A stretch of DNA of 64,000 bases from the NCBI GenBank assembly GCA_050633785.1, contig JBOEHE010000035.1:62001-126000 (forward strand). The letters run 5' to 3'. This document shows, one piece after another, positions 27,463-35,188 of this stretch. Each line of letters begins with the position of its first letter. Positions within the stretch are counted from its first letter, which is position 1. Origin of the DNA: CALKZN01 sp050633785. Its GTDB lineage: Bacteria; Pseudomonadota; Gammaproteobacteria; Arenicellales; Arenicellaceae. Made by a program: the position numbers and the translations under genes. The notes beneath the pieces are model-generated. The model did not search any database, was not told the origin of the DNA, and was given only the letters and a program-made list of their open reading frames with translations.

Positions 27463-29109
27463 TTACATCATGCCGCCCATACCGCCCATGCCGCCCATAT
27501 CAGGCATTGCAGGAGCGCCAGCGCCACCTTCTTGAGGAGCATCAGCAACCATAGCTTCAGTTGTGATGATCATGCTGGCAATAGATGCTGCATTTTGCAA
27601 TGCTGTACGAGTCACCTTCGTTGGGTCAAGAATACCCATTTCGATCATGTCACCATACTCACCAGAACCGGCATTGTAGCCGTAGTTGCCTTTGTTGTTG
27701 CGAACTTCGTTCAACACAACAGATGCATCATCACCACCGTTAGAAACGATTTGACGCAATGGAGCTTCAATAGCGCGCAATGCGATGTTGATGCCGGCAT
27801 CTTGGTCAGCGTTGTCGCCTTTCACGTCAGCAATTTTGCCCAGAGTGCGTACCAGAGCAGTACCACCGCCAGGAACCACGCCTTCTTCTACAGCTGCGCG
27901 AGTTGCGTGCAGTGCATCTTCAACACGAGCTTTTTTCTCTTTCATTTCAACTTCAGTAGCAGCACCTACTTTGATCAATGCAACGCCGCCAGCTAATTTA
28001 GCAACACGTTCCTGCATTTTTTCACGATCATAATCAGAGCTTGCATCTTCGATTTGTTTGCGAACCAGATTTACGCGACCTTCAATGTCTTTGGCATCGC
28101 CAGAACCATCGATGACAGTCGTGTTCTCTTTGGAAACCTGTACGCGTTTCGCAGAACCCAAGTCTTCCAGAGTTGCTGCTTCCAGGCTCATGCCAACTTC
28201 TTCAGAAATAACACGGCCACCAGTTAGAACAGCGATGTCTTCTAACATGGCTTTACGACGATCACCAAAGCCAGGAGCTTTAACAGCACAGACTTTAACA
28301 ATGCCGCGCATGTTGTTTACAACCAAAGTAGCCAGAGCTTCGCCTTCAACATCTTCAGCGATGATCAACAATGGACGACCTGCTTTGGCAACAGCTTCTA
28401 ATGTAGGCAGTAAGTCGCGGATGTTAGAGATTTTCTTGTCGTGGATCAGGATGTAAGGAGTTTCCAGATCGGCAGTCATAGTCTCTTGCTTATTTGCAAA
28501 GTATGGAGACAGATAGCCACGGTCAAATTGCATACCTTCAACGATATCCAACTCATTTTCCAGGCTTTGACCTTCTTCAACAGTGATCACACCTTCTTTG
28601 CCAACCTTGTCCATTGCTTCAGCGATGATGTTACCAACAGACTCGTCTGAGTTTGCAGAAACAGTACCAACCTGAGCGATTTCTTTCTGGTCAGAGCAAG
28701 GCTTGGAAATGCTTTTTAGCTCTTCAACGCCAGCAACAACTGCTTTGTCGATGCCGCGTTTCAAATCCATTGGATTCATGCCGGCAGCAACGGCTTTCAA
28801 ACCTTCGCGAACCATGGCTTGAGCCAATACAGTCGCAGTCGTTGTTCCGTCACCAGCTACATCAGAGGTTTTAGAAGCAACTTCTTTCACCAACTGTGCG
28901 CCCATGTTTTCGAATTTGTCTTCCAATTCGATTTCTTTAGCAACCGAAACACCGTCTTTAGTGACAGTTGGTGCGCCGAATGATTTGTCTAAAACAACGT
29001 TGCGACCTTTTGGGCCAAGAGTCACTTTAACCGCATCGGCTAAAACGTTAACACCATTGAGAATTTTCGCGCGTGCGTCATCTCCGAATTTTACATCTTT
29101 TGCAGACAT
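27463..29109 (-). CDS. groL: 60-kDa chaperonin GroEL, 548 aa
   Basis: ATP-dependent folding chaperone that forms a double heptameric ring with GroES. It begins SAKDVKFGDDARAKIL, contains DGTTTATVLAQAM and GRNVVLDKSFGAP, and ends with the family's GGM-rich tail (MGGMGGMGGMM). Normal length. It is second in the groES-groEL operon (42 bp after groES). The long open frames on the opposite strand are codon-bias shadows. Confidence 0.98.
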   Translation of the reverse strand: MSAKDVKFGDDARAKILNGVNVLADAVKVTLGPKGRNVVLDKSFGAPTVTKDGVSVAKEIELEDKFENMGAQLVKEVASKTSDVAGDGTTTATVLAQAMVREGLKAVAAGMNPMDLKRGIDKAVVAGVEELKSISKPCSDQKEIAQVGTVSANSDESVGNIIAEAMDKVGKEGVITVEEGQSLENELDIVEGMQFDRGYLSPYFANKQETMTADLETPYILIHDKKISNIRDLLPTLEAVAKAGRPLLIIAEDVEGEALATLVVNNMRGIVKVCAVKAPGFGDRRKAMLEDIAVLTGGRVISEEVGMSLEAATLEDLGSAKRVQVSKENTTVIDGSGDAKDIEGRVNLVRKQIEDASSDYDREKMQERVAKLAGGVALIKVGAATEVEMKEKKARVEDALHATRAAVEEGVVPGGGTALVRTLGKIADVKGDNADQDAGINIALRAIEAPLRQIVSNGGDDASVVLNEVRNNKGNYGYNAGSGEYGDMIEMGILDPTKVTRTALQNAASIASMIITTEAMVADAPQEGGAGAPAMPDMGGMGGMGGMM

Positions 29110-29151
29110 AGTAATTTCTCCAGTTTTTAGTTCAAGTATCTTGAGTTATGT

Positions 29152-29439
29152 TTATTCAACAACGCCGACGATATCGTCTTCGCGCATAACCAATAGCTCT
29201 TCACCGTCAACTTTGATTTCGGTGCCTGAGTATTTGCCAAACAGCACTTTGTCGCCGACTTTTACGTCTAAAGGCAAGACAGTGCCGTCTTCTAATTTTT
29301 TGCCTTTACCAGCCGCAAGAATTTCGCCTTGCATTGGTTTTTCAGTAGCAGAGTCAGGAATGACAATGCCGCCTGCAGTTGTGCGCTCTTCTTCAACGCG
29401 ACGAACTAGAACTCGATCATGTAGTGGACGAATAGACAT
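29152..29439 (-). CDS. groS: 10-kDa co-chaperonin GroES, 95 aa
   Basis: Heptameric cap of GroEL. The frame is open to 29565, but the family start is MSIRPLHDRVLV, so ATG 29439 is used; this puts the CIRCE operator and promoter in the leader. Motifs: GGIVIPDSATEKPMQGEI (mobile loop) and VLFGKYSGTEIK. AGGTTATACGAATG (minus strand) carries the ribosome-binding site. Confidence 0.97.
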   Translation of the reverse strand: MSIRPLHDRVLVRRVEEERTTAGGIVIPDSATEKPMQGEILAAGKGKKLEDGTVLPLDVKVGDKVLFGKYSGTEIKVDGEELLVMREDDIVGVVE

Positions 29440-29498
29440 TCGTATAACCTCCAACAGTCTGTTTGTTAATGATAAATAGTTTTGAATGAGGCTAATAC

Positions 29499-29525
29499 TT
29501 AGCACTCTCATACTTCGAGTGCTAA
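29499..29525 (-). promoter_or_regulatory. CIRCE operator (HrcA site) of groESL
   Basis: Perfect match to the CIRCE consensus TTAGCACTC-N9-GAGTGCTAA: left arm 29499-29507, nine-base spacer, right arm 29517-29525. It lies 60 bp upstream of the groES ATG and overlaps the -10 end of the predicted promoter. CIRCE is the binding site of the HrcA heat-shock repressor, so groESL here should be HrcA-controlled. Confidence 0.97.
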
Positions 29526-29552
29526 TAATAGGGACGGACTGATCAAAGTCAA
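29525..29552 (-). promoter_or_regulatory. Predicted sigma70-type promoter of groESL
   Basis: On the minus strand TTGACT (29552-29547) and TATTAT (29530-29525) are separated by 16 bp. The -10 abuts the CIRCE arm, so HrcA bound there would block RNA polymerase. No clear sigma32 promoter was seen. Confidence 0.7.
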
Positions 29553-29598
29553 GCCCAAGAGGCATTTTTTTTGTGATTGTCTGCTGGGAGACTTCCCT

Positions 29599-30279
29599 TC
29601 AGTAGAGCTTGATTTGAGTTGTTCCCTTGCCTGGTTGATAGACATAACGGTACTTCAGTTTGTCACGAAACCAGAACTTAACTGCCAGACTGCTCAGGAG
29701 ATTGTTTTCATTCAGCGTAAGATCAACTATCTCCAAGGTTGTTTTGATGCAGGTGCGCTTGCGATTTATTTTCCAGCCAAAACCTCCGGGTGCGAAACAT
29801 AAACCTCGCACAAACCTGCCATGAGGCTTGTTTTTATTGTGTACTTTGCCAATGCCACGAGGGTGACAGGCATAGTAACCATTGGAATTGCGGTGGGGGC
29901 GAACACGTTCCCAGACTTCGACCATCTCTGAGCTTAAATCGTCTTTCCATAAAACAGGGCCTTTTATGATAACTCGTCCTCTGGCGTAGTTTTCATCCGG
30001 TTTGTTTAGAATAGTGTTGGTATCAACGGCGTGCATGCAAGGGCTGTTTTTATCCCCATCCCATGCAGCTCCAGTCCAGAGTTGGTAAGGAATAAACAGT
30101 TCCCTGTTGGCACAATTATATAAGTTGGTGATATGCCATGGGTCATCACCGATATAGGGGGTGATTGAACAAGCTTGCTCATGCAATCGTTGCGCAGCAG
30201 ATTGGTCAGATGTCGCTATGGTTTTCTGAGAAAGTCCAAATACTAACAACAGGGCTAAAAAAAGAATGTTGTAATGCAT
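29599..30279 (-). CDS. Secreted protein of unknown function, 226 aa
   Basis: The signal peptide MHYNILFLALLLVFGLSQKTIA is followed by a Cys-containing mature domain (CSITPYIGDD, LYNCANRELFIP, SPCMHAV, YACHPRG, LCFAPGG). I recognise no enzyme motif. A basic C-terminal third (KINRKRTCIKTT, FWFRDKLKYRYVY) suggests binding to an acidic partner. Its first base overlaps the stop of the LytTR regulator (TGATG), so the two are co-translated. Confidence 0.72.
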   Translation of the reverse strand: MHYNILFLALLLVFGLSQKTIATSDQSAAQRLHEQACSITPYIGDDPWHITNLYNCANRELFIPYQLWTGAAWDGDKNSPCMHAVDTNTILNKPDENYARGRVIIKGPVLWKDDLSSEMVEVWERVRPHRNSNGYYACHPRGIGKVHNKNKPHGRFVRGLCFAPGGFGWKINRKRTCIKTTLEIVDLTLNENNLLSSLAVKFWFRDKLKYRYVYQPGKGTTQIKLY

Positions 30280-31103
30280 CAGTTCAGTTCCTGAAAATGT
30301 TGTTTGATATGCTGTTCGAAGCGCCTGCTGACTGGTGCCTTTTCGCCATAATGCAGGATGACTTTGATGGTGTTGTCACAGTTTGACCAGCCGCGAACAT
30401 TGCTATTTGCTACCCAGAAAGAGCGATGGATCTGTACGCCGTAATCAGCTGGAATTTCTGCAACTGCCTGACCAAACCTGTAAAGAATTAATTCGTCTCC
30501 CAGTTCGGTTGTGACTTTTAAGTAGTGCTCTTGGGCTTGTAATAATTGGGGTTCTGCCCGCACTTTTGTCGATAGTTTGTTCACAAAACCAGCCTGCATG
30601 GCAAAAGCCAGCCGGTTGGATGAGTCTGAGGGCTCTGCTGCCTTCTTTGTGCCTGGCCGCACATGGAAATGCAGCAGATACATCAGTGTGCCAAACACGA
30701 TGTGTCTGGGCAGGATATTCACAGTCATATTCCAAAGTAGAGGTGTAATGAACCCTGTGCTTTGCAATTCCCTGATGGCATAGGATGTGGCTGGCCTGCC
30801 AGTAGCGATATCAAGCATCGAAATTGCCAGACCAAATGGAAGCCAGCTGATAATAGTTGCAAGGATAAATACAAAGCCATCAGATTGGTTTGGACTGAGC
30901 TGCTTTAATAAGTAAAAGATGCCAAATATGAAACTCGCATCAAGCAATAAATAGATAAACCAATAAGCGCTGCGCAACCACCAGTTGTCTCCGGGCCAGA
31001 AAGCAAATGTATGTGAACTCAGATTAAATGCAAAGACCAATAGCAAGATGCAATACAGGCTGTTTCTGGAATTCAGTAATTTTTCCATGCTGTTTGTACT
31101 CAT
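30279..31103 (-). CDS. Membrane-bound LytTR-domain regulator, about 274 aa
   Basis: Four predicted membrane helices in the N-terminal half (NSLYCILLLVFAFNL, YWFIYLLLDASFIFGIFYL, and two more). A C-terminal LytTR DNA-binding domain follows (AQEHYLKVTTELGDELILYRF, VQIHRSFWVANSNV, LHYGEKAPVSRRFEQHIKQ). LytTR proteins bind direct-repeat operators. The frame is open to a TTG at 31127; ATG 31103 (MSTNSMEK) is my choice, with ATG 31088 also possible. Translationally coupled to the secreted protein gene that follows. Confidence 0.8.
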   Translation of the reverse strand: MSTNSMEKLLNSRNSLYCILLLVFAFNLSSHTFAFWPGDNWWLRSAYWFIYLLLDASFIFGIFYLLKQLSPNQSDGFVFILATIISWLPFGLAISMLDIATGRPATSYAIRELQSTGFITPLLWNMTVNILPRHIVFGTLMYLLHFHVRPGTKKAAEPSDSSNRLAFAMQAGFVNKLSTKVRAEPQLLQAQEHYLKVTTELGDELILYRFGQAVAEIPADYGVQIHRSFWVANSNVRGWSNCDNTIKVILHYGEKAPVSRRFEQHIKQHFQELN

Positions 31104-31233
31104 TGCATGATTGCCATTGATGAACAATGAATGCTAGTCATGAATAAAGCTTCTTTGTTGGTGATTTGTCGGTTGTTCATCATCTTCAGATAGGAATAAT
31201 TACCCTTACGTTTAATTTTATAGAGGAAAAATT

Positions 31234-31755
31234 ATGTTCTTTAAGTCGTTAATAATTGGACTATTGTCTGCAGGTTTTTCGTTGCTTGTCAATGCGGAAA
31301 ATACATTGAGCATCAATAGTTCTGCATTTACCGATGGCGGTAAATTACCCAAACAATATACCTGCAATGGTAAAGATATCTCACCGCCTATTGCCATCAG
31401 TGGAGCACCCGAAGGTACTCAGAGCTTTGTATTGATTATGGACGACCCGGATGCTCCAAGTGGAACCTGGTTGCATTGGTTGGTGTATAATTTGCCAGCA
31501 AATACAACTGAAATCGCTGAAAAGTCGTCAAAGAAACCGGTCTGGGATGATGGCACTATGCAAGGGAAAAACAGTTGGGATGATGCCCGATACGGTGGCG
31601 CATGCCCGCCAGATGGAGAACATCGTTATTTTTTCAAACTCTATGCTCTGGATACCAAACTGGATTTGAAAAAGAAAGCGCGTCTGGGCAAAGTGAAAAA
31701 AGCCATGAAAGGTCATATTCTGGCAGAAACAGTCATCATGGCTAAATATGGTTAA
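31234..31755 (+). CDS. YbhB/YbcL-family (PEBP) protein, 173 aa
   Basis: Phosphatidylethanolamine-binding-protein (Raf kinase inhibitor-like) fold with a signal peptide (FFKSLIIGLLSAGFSLLVNA), so periplasmic or secreted. Family motifs: GKLPKQYTCNGKDISPPI, VLIMDDPDAPSGTWLHWLVYN, YGGACPPDGEHRYFFKLYALD. Bacterial members bind small anions or phospholipid headgroups; the function is not settled. Good AGAGGAAAAATT ribosome-binding site. Divergent from the LytTR gene. Confidence 0.9.
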   Translation: MFFKSLIIGLLSAGFSLLVNAENTLSINSSAFTDGGKLPKQYTCNGKDISPPIAISGAPEGTQSFVLIMDDPDAPSGTWLHWLVYNLPANTTEIAEKSSKKPVWDDGTMQGKNSWDDARYGGACPPDGEHRYFFKLYALDTKLDLKKKARLGKVKKAMKGHILAETVIMAKYG

Positions 31756-31990
31756 CGCTAAGCTAGGCACCCTGAACAGACCATTACTTTGAAGGGGTGT
31801 CACGAGTGCATCGAAGAAGGAGAGTAGCCAGCGATTCTTAAATACACTGGTTATTCTCATTCCTTGATTGAATTTTGTTTTCAATAAGAAGTTGATAGGT
31901 GATTAATATCAAGTCTTTCTACAAAAAAACAAATAGGAGTGGCGTTTTTATTTTTGCCGATTATGACAAATAGCAATGCCTGTTATACAC

Positions 31991-32602
31991 TCAAATCAAG
32001 TTGTTTTTCTTGGCAAACGGATCCCATCTCGAATCTGAATGCCATTCATATTCAGCCCAATCAGCAACTTTCTCACTCGTTCCTCGCCCAAGTATACTTT
32101 CGATTATGCCTAGCGCCATATCCATGCCTGCCGAAACACCAGATGAAGTAAAAAACTTACCATCTTGTACCCATCTTGATTGAGGAATCCATTGCACGTT
32201 TAAGCTTTGAGATTTGACCCAATTGTAAGCGTTCTTATTTGTAGTAGCACGTTTGTCATTTATAATGCCGCTTTTCGCAAGTAGCGCACTACCGGTACAA
32301 ACGGAACTAACTACGTCTGCGGTGCGAGATTGATCAGCTATCCAGTCTAATAATTTGAGGTTATTTACTTCCATCCTTGTACCCTTACCGCCCGGGACAA
32401 GCAATATATTGTACGAATGATCGTTATCTATGGTTTGATCAATTACTGAACGTGGCCCTTGAGCACTTCTAACATATCCTTCTTGTTCTCCAACTAAAGA
32501 GATTGAAAATTGATCAGGCAACAATCCAAAGAATTCGACAGGCCCAAAGACATCCAGCAATTCAAAATCGTTAAATAAAACAACACCTATACTAAATTTC
32601 AT
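31991..32602 (-). CDS. DJ-1/PfpI-family (GlxA-type) protein, 203 aa
   Basis: Single class-I glutamine-amidotransferase-like domain of the DJ-1/PfpI group: VVLFNDFELLDVFGPVEFFG, LLVPGGKGTR, nucleophile elbow VVSSVCTGSALLAKSG (Cys after Val-Ser-Ser-Val), and FFTSSGVSAGMDMALG. It lacks the C-terminal AraC helix-turn-helix of the related protein at 32969, with which it shares this domain. It is in line with the DUF1272 gene. Members include isonitrile hydratase-like enzymes; substrate unknown. Confidence 0.87.
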   Translation of the reverse strand: MKFSIGVVLFNDFELLDVFGPVEFFGLLPDQFSISLVGEQEGYVRSAQGPRSVIDQTIDNDHSYNILLVPGGKGTRMEVNNLKLLDWIADQSRTADVVSSVCTGSALLAKSGIINDKRATTNKNAYNWVKSQSLNVQWIPQSRWVQDGKFFTSSGVSAGMDMALGIIESILGRGTSEKVADWAEYEWHSDSRWDPFAKKNNLI

Positions 32603-32619
32603 GACGATATTTTGCTCAT

Positions 32620-32904
32620 TTAGGAAATTCGATTTCGTATTATGGTTTTCTCACCTTTAACGATGTTTATTTCGTAATTACTTAGAATTCGTTTACCAGA
32701 GGAAATCGGATTCCGTTTTAGGGCATCCCCCTCACGTGTTGGCCTGGGTAACGAACTACCTCCACAGTTTGGGCATCTATTAGAGAAAAGGGACTCAATA
32801 CATGAAGCGCAGAATGTGCATTCAAACGAGCAAATCATAGCTTCAGTTGAATCAGGGGGGAGATCTTTATCGCAGCATTCACAGTTTGGTCTAAGTTCTA
32901 ACAT
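32620..32904 (-). CDS. DUF1272-family zinc-ribbon protein, 94 aa
   Basis: Cys-rich small protein: CECCDKDLPP, CSFECTFCASC and CPNCGG form paired zinc-binding ligands typical of DUF1272 (predicted zinc ribbon). The C-terminal part is basic. It lies 17 bp upstream of the DJ-1 gene in the same orientation and divergent from the GlxA-like regulator, so it is likely part of that regulator's target operon. Function unknown. Confidence 0.85.
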   Translation of the reverse strand: MLELRPNCECCDKDLPPDSTEAMICSFECTFCASCIESLFSNRCPNCGGSSLPRPTREGDALKRNPISSGKRILSNYEINIVKGEKTIIRNRIS

Positions 32905-32952
32905 CTTATCTTTCCTCGACTAGTAAAAGACGTAGATTAATGAATCTCATTG

Positions 32953-32966
32953 TGGCATAAATGCCA
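32953..32966. promoter_or_regulatory. Palindrome next to the GlxA-regulator start (possible operator)
   Basis: TGGCAT-AA-ATGCCA lies in the 64-bp divergent gap between DUF1272 and the regulator and ends 2 bp before the regulator's ATG, where it would mask ribosome binding. There is no clear Shine-Dalgarno there. Autoregulation is inference. Confidence 0.4.
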
Positions 32967-32968
32967 AT

Positions 32969-33955
32969 ATGCGTTTAAATACTGCCAAAAAAGTTGTTGC
33001 CGTTTATATACTTGTATTTGAAGACTTCAATCTCCTCGATGTTGCGGGCCCAACTCAGGTATTCACACAAGCAAATGATGTGACCTCAAATTCAACAATC
33101 GAATACCGAGTCACAGCCGTTTCAAAGACGGGCGGCTTAGTACGATCCAATAGTGGTTTGAGTCTGTGTACGTCTAAAATTAATGAAGTAAGTGTTAAGA
33201 AAAGTACACTGTTGGTAGCTGGCGGGAATGGTGTAGATAGAGCTATAAAAGATGATGGCTTATTAAAATGGATTAAAGAAGTTTCCTCTATAAAAGAAAA
33301 CCGACTAGGCTCAATCTGCACAGGCGCCTTTTTACTGGCAAAAGCGGGAATACTGGATGGAAGAAAAGCAGTTACCCATTGGCGCTCCGTTCAGCTGCTT
33401 CAAACTGATTACCCTGCAATTACAGTGGAATGTGATCCAATTTACATTCATGATCAGGGTGTCTGGACGTCAGCAGGAATTTCATCTGGGATTGATCTTG
33501 CGCTGGCAATGGTTAGCGAGGATTTAGGGCGCAATTCTTCTCTAGAGACTGCCCGAGAACTGGTTGTCTATTTAAAACGGTCTGGAGGGCAATCTCAATT
33601 TAGTACGCTACTACTAAATCAGATGAAAGATAAAAATGAATTGTTTCACTCACTACATAACTGGATAGAAAATAATCTTAATTCAGACCTATCAATTGAG
33701 AGATTAGCCGATAGAATGAACATGAGCGTGCGAACATTTTATCGCTTGTACAAAAAAACAAATGGCATTTCTCCTGCCAAGAACATTGAGAAGATTAGAA
33801 TTGAATCAGCAAAAGGAAAGTTAGAAAATTCGATATCAAGTCTACAGAATGTAGCAGCTGCCTGCGGCTTTGGAAATGAAGGTCATTTTCGTCGTGTCTT
33901 TATTCGGCAAGTTGGGGTAAGCCCTTATGAATACCGTCAACGATTTAAGCTTTAG
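32969..33955 (+). CDS. GlxA-family AraC-type regulator with DJ-1 domain, 328 aa
   Basis: The N-terminal DJ-1/PfpI domain (YILVFEDFNLLDVAGPTQVF, LGSICTGAFLLAKAG, WTSAGISSGIDLALAMV) is fused to a C-terminal AraC helix-turn-helix pair (SIERLADRMNMSVRTFYRLY, SLQNVAAACGFGNEGHFRRVF), ending VGVSPYEYRQRF. Such regulators often control an adjacent DJ-1-type hydrolase; here the divergent DUF1272/DJ-1 pair fits that pattern. The next feature on the right is the attC array. Confidence 0.9.
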   Translation: MRLNTAKKVVAVYILVFEDFNLLDVAGPTQVFTQANDVTSNSTIEYRVTAVSKTGGLVRSNSGLSLCTSKINEVSVKKSTLLVAGGNGVDRAIKDDGLLKWIKEVSSIKENRLGSICTGAFLLAKAGILDGRKAVTHWRSVQLLQTDYPAITVECDPIYIHDQGVWTSAGISSGIDLALAMVSEDLGRNSSLETARELVVYLKRSGGQSQFSTLLLNQMKDKNELFHSLHNWIENNLNSDLSIERLADRMNMSVRTFYRLYKKTNGISPAKNIEKIRIESAKGKLENSISSLQNVAAACGFGNEGHFRRVFIRQVGVSPYEYRQRFKL

Positions 33956-34047
33956 TTTTTGAATGCCAGAAAAGGCAAAATTGAGTCAAATTAGAATTAG
34001 GTGACTGTCTCAGGCATACTCAAAACGGTCATTGCGGTATTTTAGAT

Positions 34048-34134
34048 ATGCGACTTAGAATTGCGCTGACAAGAGCCGAAATATATTATGGGTTTTCTTG
34101 TAAGTTTCTGGAAATAAAACATAAAATATTTTAG
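34048..34134 (+). CDS. Possible 28-residue cassette ORF
   Basis: A tiny frame starting immediately after a TTAGATA box (34042-34048) whose complement, TATCTAAC, opens the next attC-like site (34204-34211). A start codon right after the R' box is typical of integron cassettes. The product (MRLRIALTRAEIYYG...) has no recognisable features, and no ribosome-binding site is visible. It may be a decayed cassette. Confidence 0.2.
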   Translation: MRLRIALTRAEIYYGFSCKFLEIKHKIF

Positions 34135-34204
34135 TGAATAAAAATCGACATTCAATTGCTCCGACACGAAGTCGGCGCAACGGGACGCGCAACGGATAAT
34201 ATTT

Positions 34205-34299
34205 ATCTAACACTATGATTTTAATAAAAAAGCCACAAGCCGGTTTTGCATGAAAAAACAAACTAAACCGACTCTGAGTTGGTGAATAAGCTGTTATGA
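34205..34299 (+). repeat. attC-like site 0 (degenerate)
   Basis: ATCTAAC (R'', 34205-34211) to GTTATGA (R', 34293-34299), about 95 bp, with AT-rich, poorly paired internal arms. The R' box also contains the ATG of the next ORF. The R'' complement (GTTAGATA) is found as TTAGATA at 34042, which marks a preceding cassette. Less certain than the sites at 36.4 and 36.8 kb. Confidence 0.55.
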
Positions 34300-34580
34300 G
34301 TAGTTTCCACCTAAATAAATTAATTGAGTCAAAACTTAAAGGTGATAAATCTCGTGTTCATGAACTATTTCAAGATGACTCAATACTTATTGAACTTTTA
34401 AACAATGAACATTCAAATGATTGGTTCCGTTTTAAAGAAAACACTTTTGATGGCGAATACCTTATTAAAAACAATAATAGCTATATATGCTACCAACAAG
34501 ATCGCGGTCATAAATTTGGTGTTGCAGAATTTAAAAATATTGCTCAAGCAGCTCAATACTTGTTTAAAAGAAGGTATTAA
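34296..34580 (+). CDS. Integron cassette ORF, hypothetical 94 aa
   Basis: The ATG lies inside the R' box GTTATGAG, as is common in gene cassettes. The stop is followed 17 bp later by CTCATAAC (34597-34604), the exact 8-bp complement of that box, confirming the cassette ends. The product is a small soluble charged protein (LNKLIESKLKGDKSRVHELF, then NNSYICYQQDRGHKFGVAEF) of a family I do not recognise. AT-rich relative to the chromosome. Confidence 0.7.
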   Translation: MSSFHLNKLIESKLKGDKSRVHELFQDDSILIELLNNEHSNDWFRFKENTFDGEYLIKNNNSYICYQQDRGHKFGVAEFKNIAQAAQYLFKRRY

Positions 34581-34596
34581 AATTGTGTTTAATTCA

Positions 34597-34617
34597 CTCA
34601 TAACAAGTCAAAGCACT
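34597..34617 (+). repeat. attC site 1, truncated (R'' side only)
   Basis: CTCATAACAAGTCAAAGC is the left part of an attC (R'' plus spacer), but no L' or R' follows: the next gene starts at once. A deletion seems to have fused two cassettes. Confidence 0.6.
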
Positions 34618-35055
34618 ATGAAAATTTTATTTGTCGTCATAGCTTTAATATCTTTTTCGGCTCATGGCTGGGAAAAACTTGATAAAGAGTTCTCAGTGCT
34701 TAATACAGATATGCGCCATATGTGGAGTGGAGGCGCTTGGCAACACGAAGAAAAAGAAGGTTTCTATCGCTTTCTTGTTGCCGGTGGCGGCTACGAGCAC
34801 TACAAATCAAAGCTTTATGTACAGTGGCTAGTACATGGCTCTGACATGGAAGCGCCTAGAGTTATTCGCACTATTGAAATTAAGCAGCTAAACGATAATC
34901 CGCTTTACGCGTTCAATCTTCCAGCCTGTGGTGGAGGTTGGAAATGTAATAGTGTTGAGCTTGAGGCAACTCATACATATGAATTAACTCGGCATAAATT
35001 TAAAATATCATTAACAGATATAGGTAAATATGAGTTCGTGGCAAGTGCCTTGTAA
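34618..35055 (+). CDS. Integron cassette ORF, small exported protein, 145 aa
   Basis: The frame is open back to 34405 inside the previous cassette, but ATG 34618 begins a clear signal peptide (MKILFVVIALISFSAHG), so it is the likely start. The mature protein is Trp/Tyr-rich (MRHMWSGGAWQHEEKEG, YKSKLYVQWLVHGSDM) with one CGGGWKC pair, and looks like a small beta protein. Unknown family. Its stop overlaps the R'' region of attC 2. Confidence 0.7.
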   Translation: MKILFVVIALISFSAHGWEKLDKEFSVLNTDMRHMWSGGAWQHEEKEGFYRFLVAGGGYEHYKSKLYVQWLVHGSDMEAPRVIRTIEIKQLNDNPLYAFNLPACGGGWKCNSVELEATHTYELTRHKFKISLTDIGKYEFVASAL

Positions 35056-35148
35056 CAAGGCCATTAAATACGTTCCGGCCACAAAAAACGTGGCCTGTAC
35101 CGGACTGCCTGTGAGATGCTTCGGAATCCGTTTATGGCGGCGTTATGT
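35050..35148 (+). repeat. attC site 2
   Basis: TTGTAACAAGGCC (R''/L'' side) to GGCGGCGTTATGT (L'/R' side), about 99 bp with an internal CCACG-type hairpin (GGCCAC...GTGGCC). R' is GTTATGT at 35142-35148. The next cassette's own R'' (36421-36429) is the exact 9-bp complement of GTTATGTGT. Confidence 0.85.
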
Positions 35149-35188
35149 GTCTCTTTTACTTAGTTAAATTTTTTAGGAAATACTACTA

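Noticed and set aside
27532..29479. Long open frames on the plus strand opposite groEL/groES
   Set aside because: They are antisense to highly conserved genes and arise from codon bias; their translations are low-complexity Ser/Ala/Pro-rich with no family features.
34055..34261. 68-codon minus-strand ORF in the first putative cassette
   Set aside because: Opposite to the cassette direction, starts inside an attC-like region and has no ribosome-binding site.
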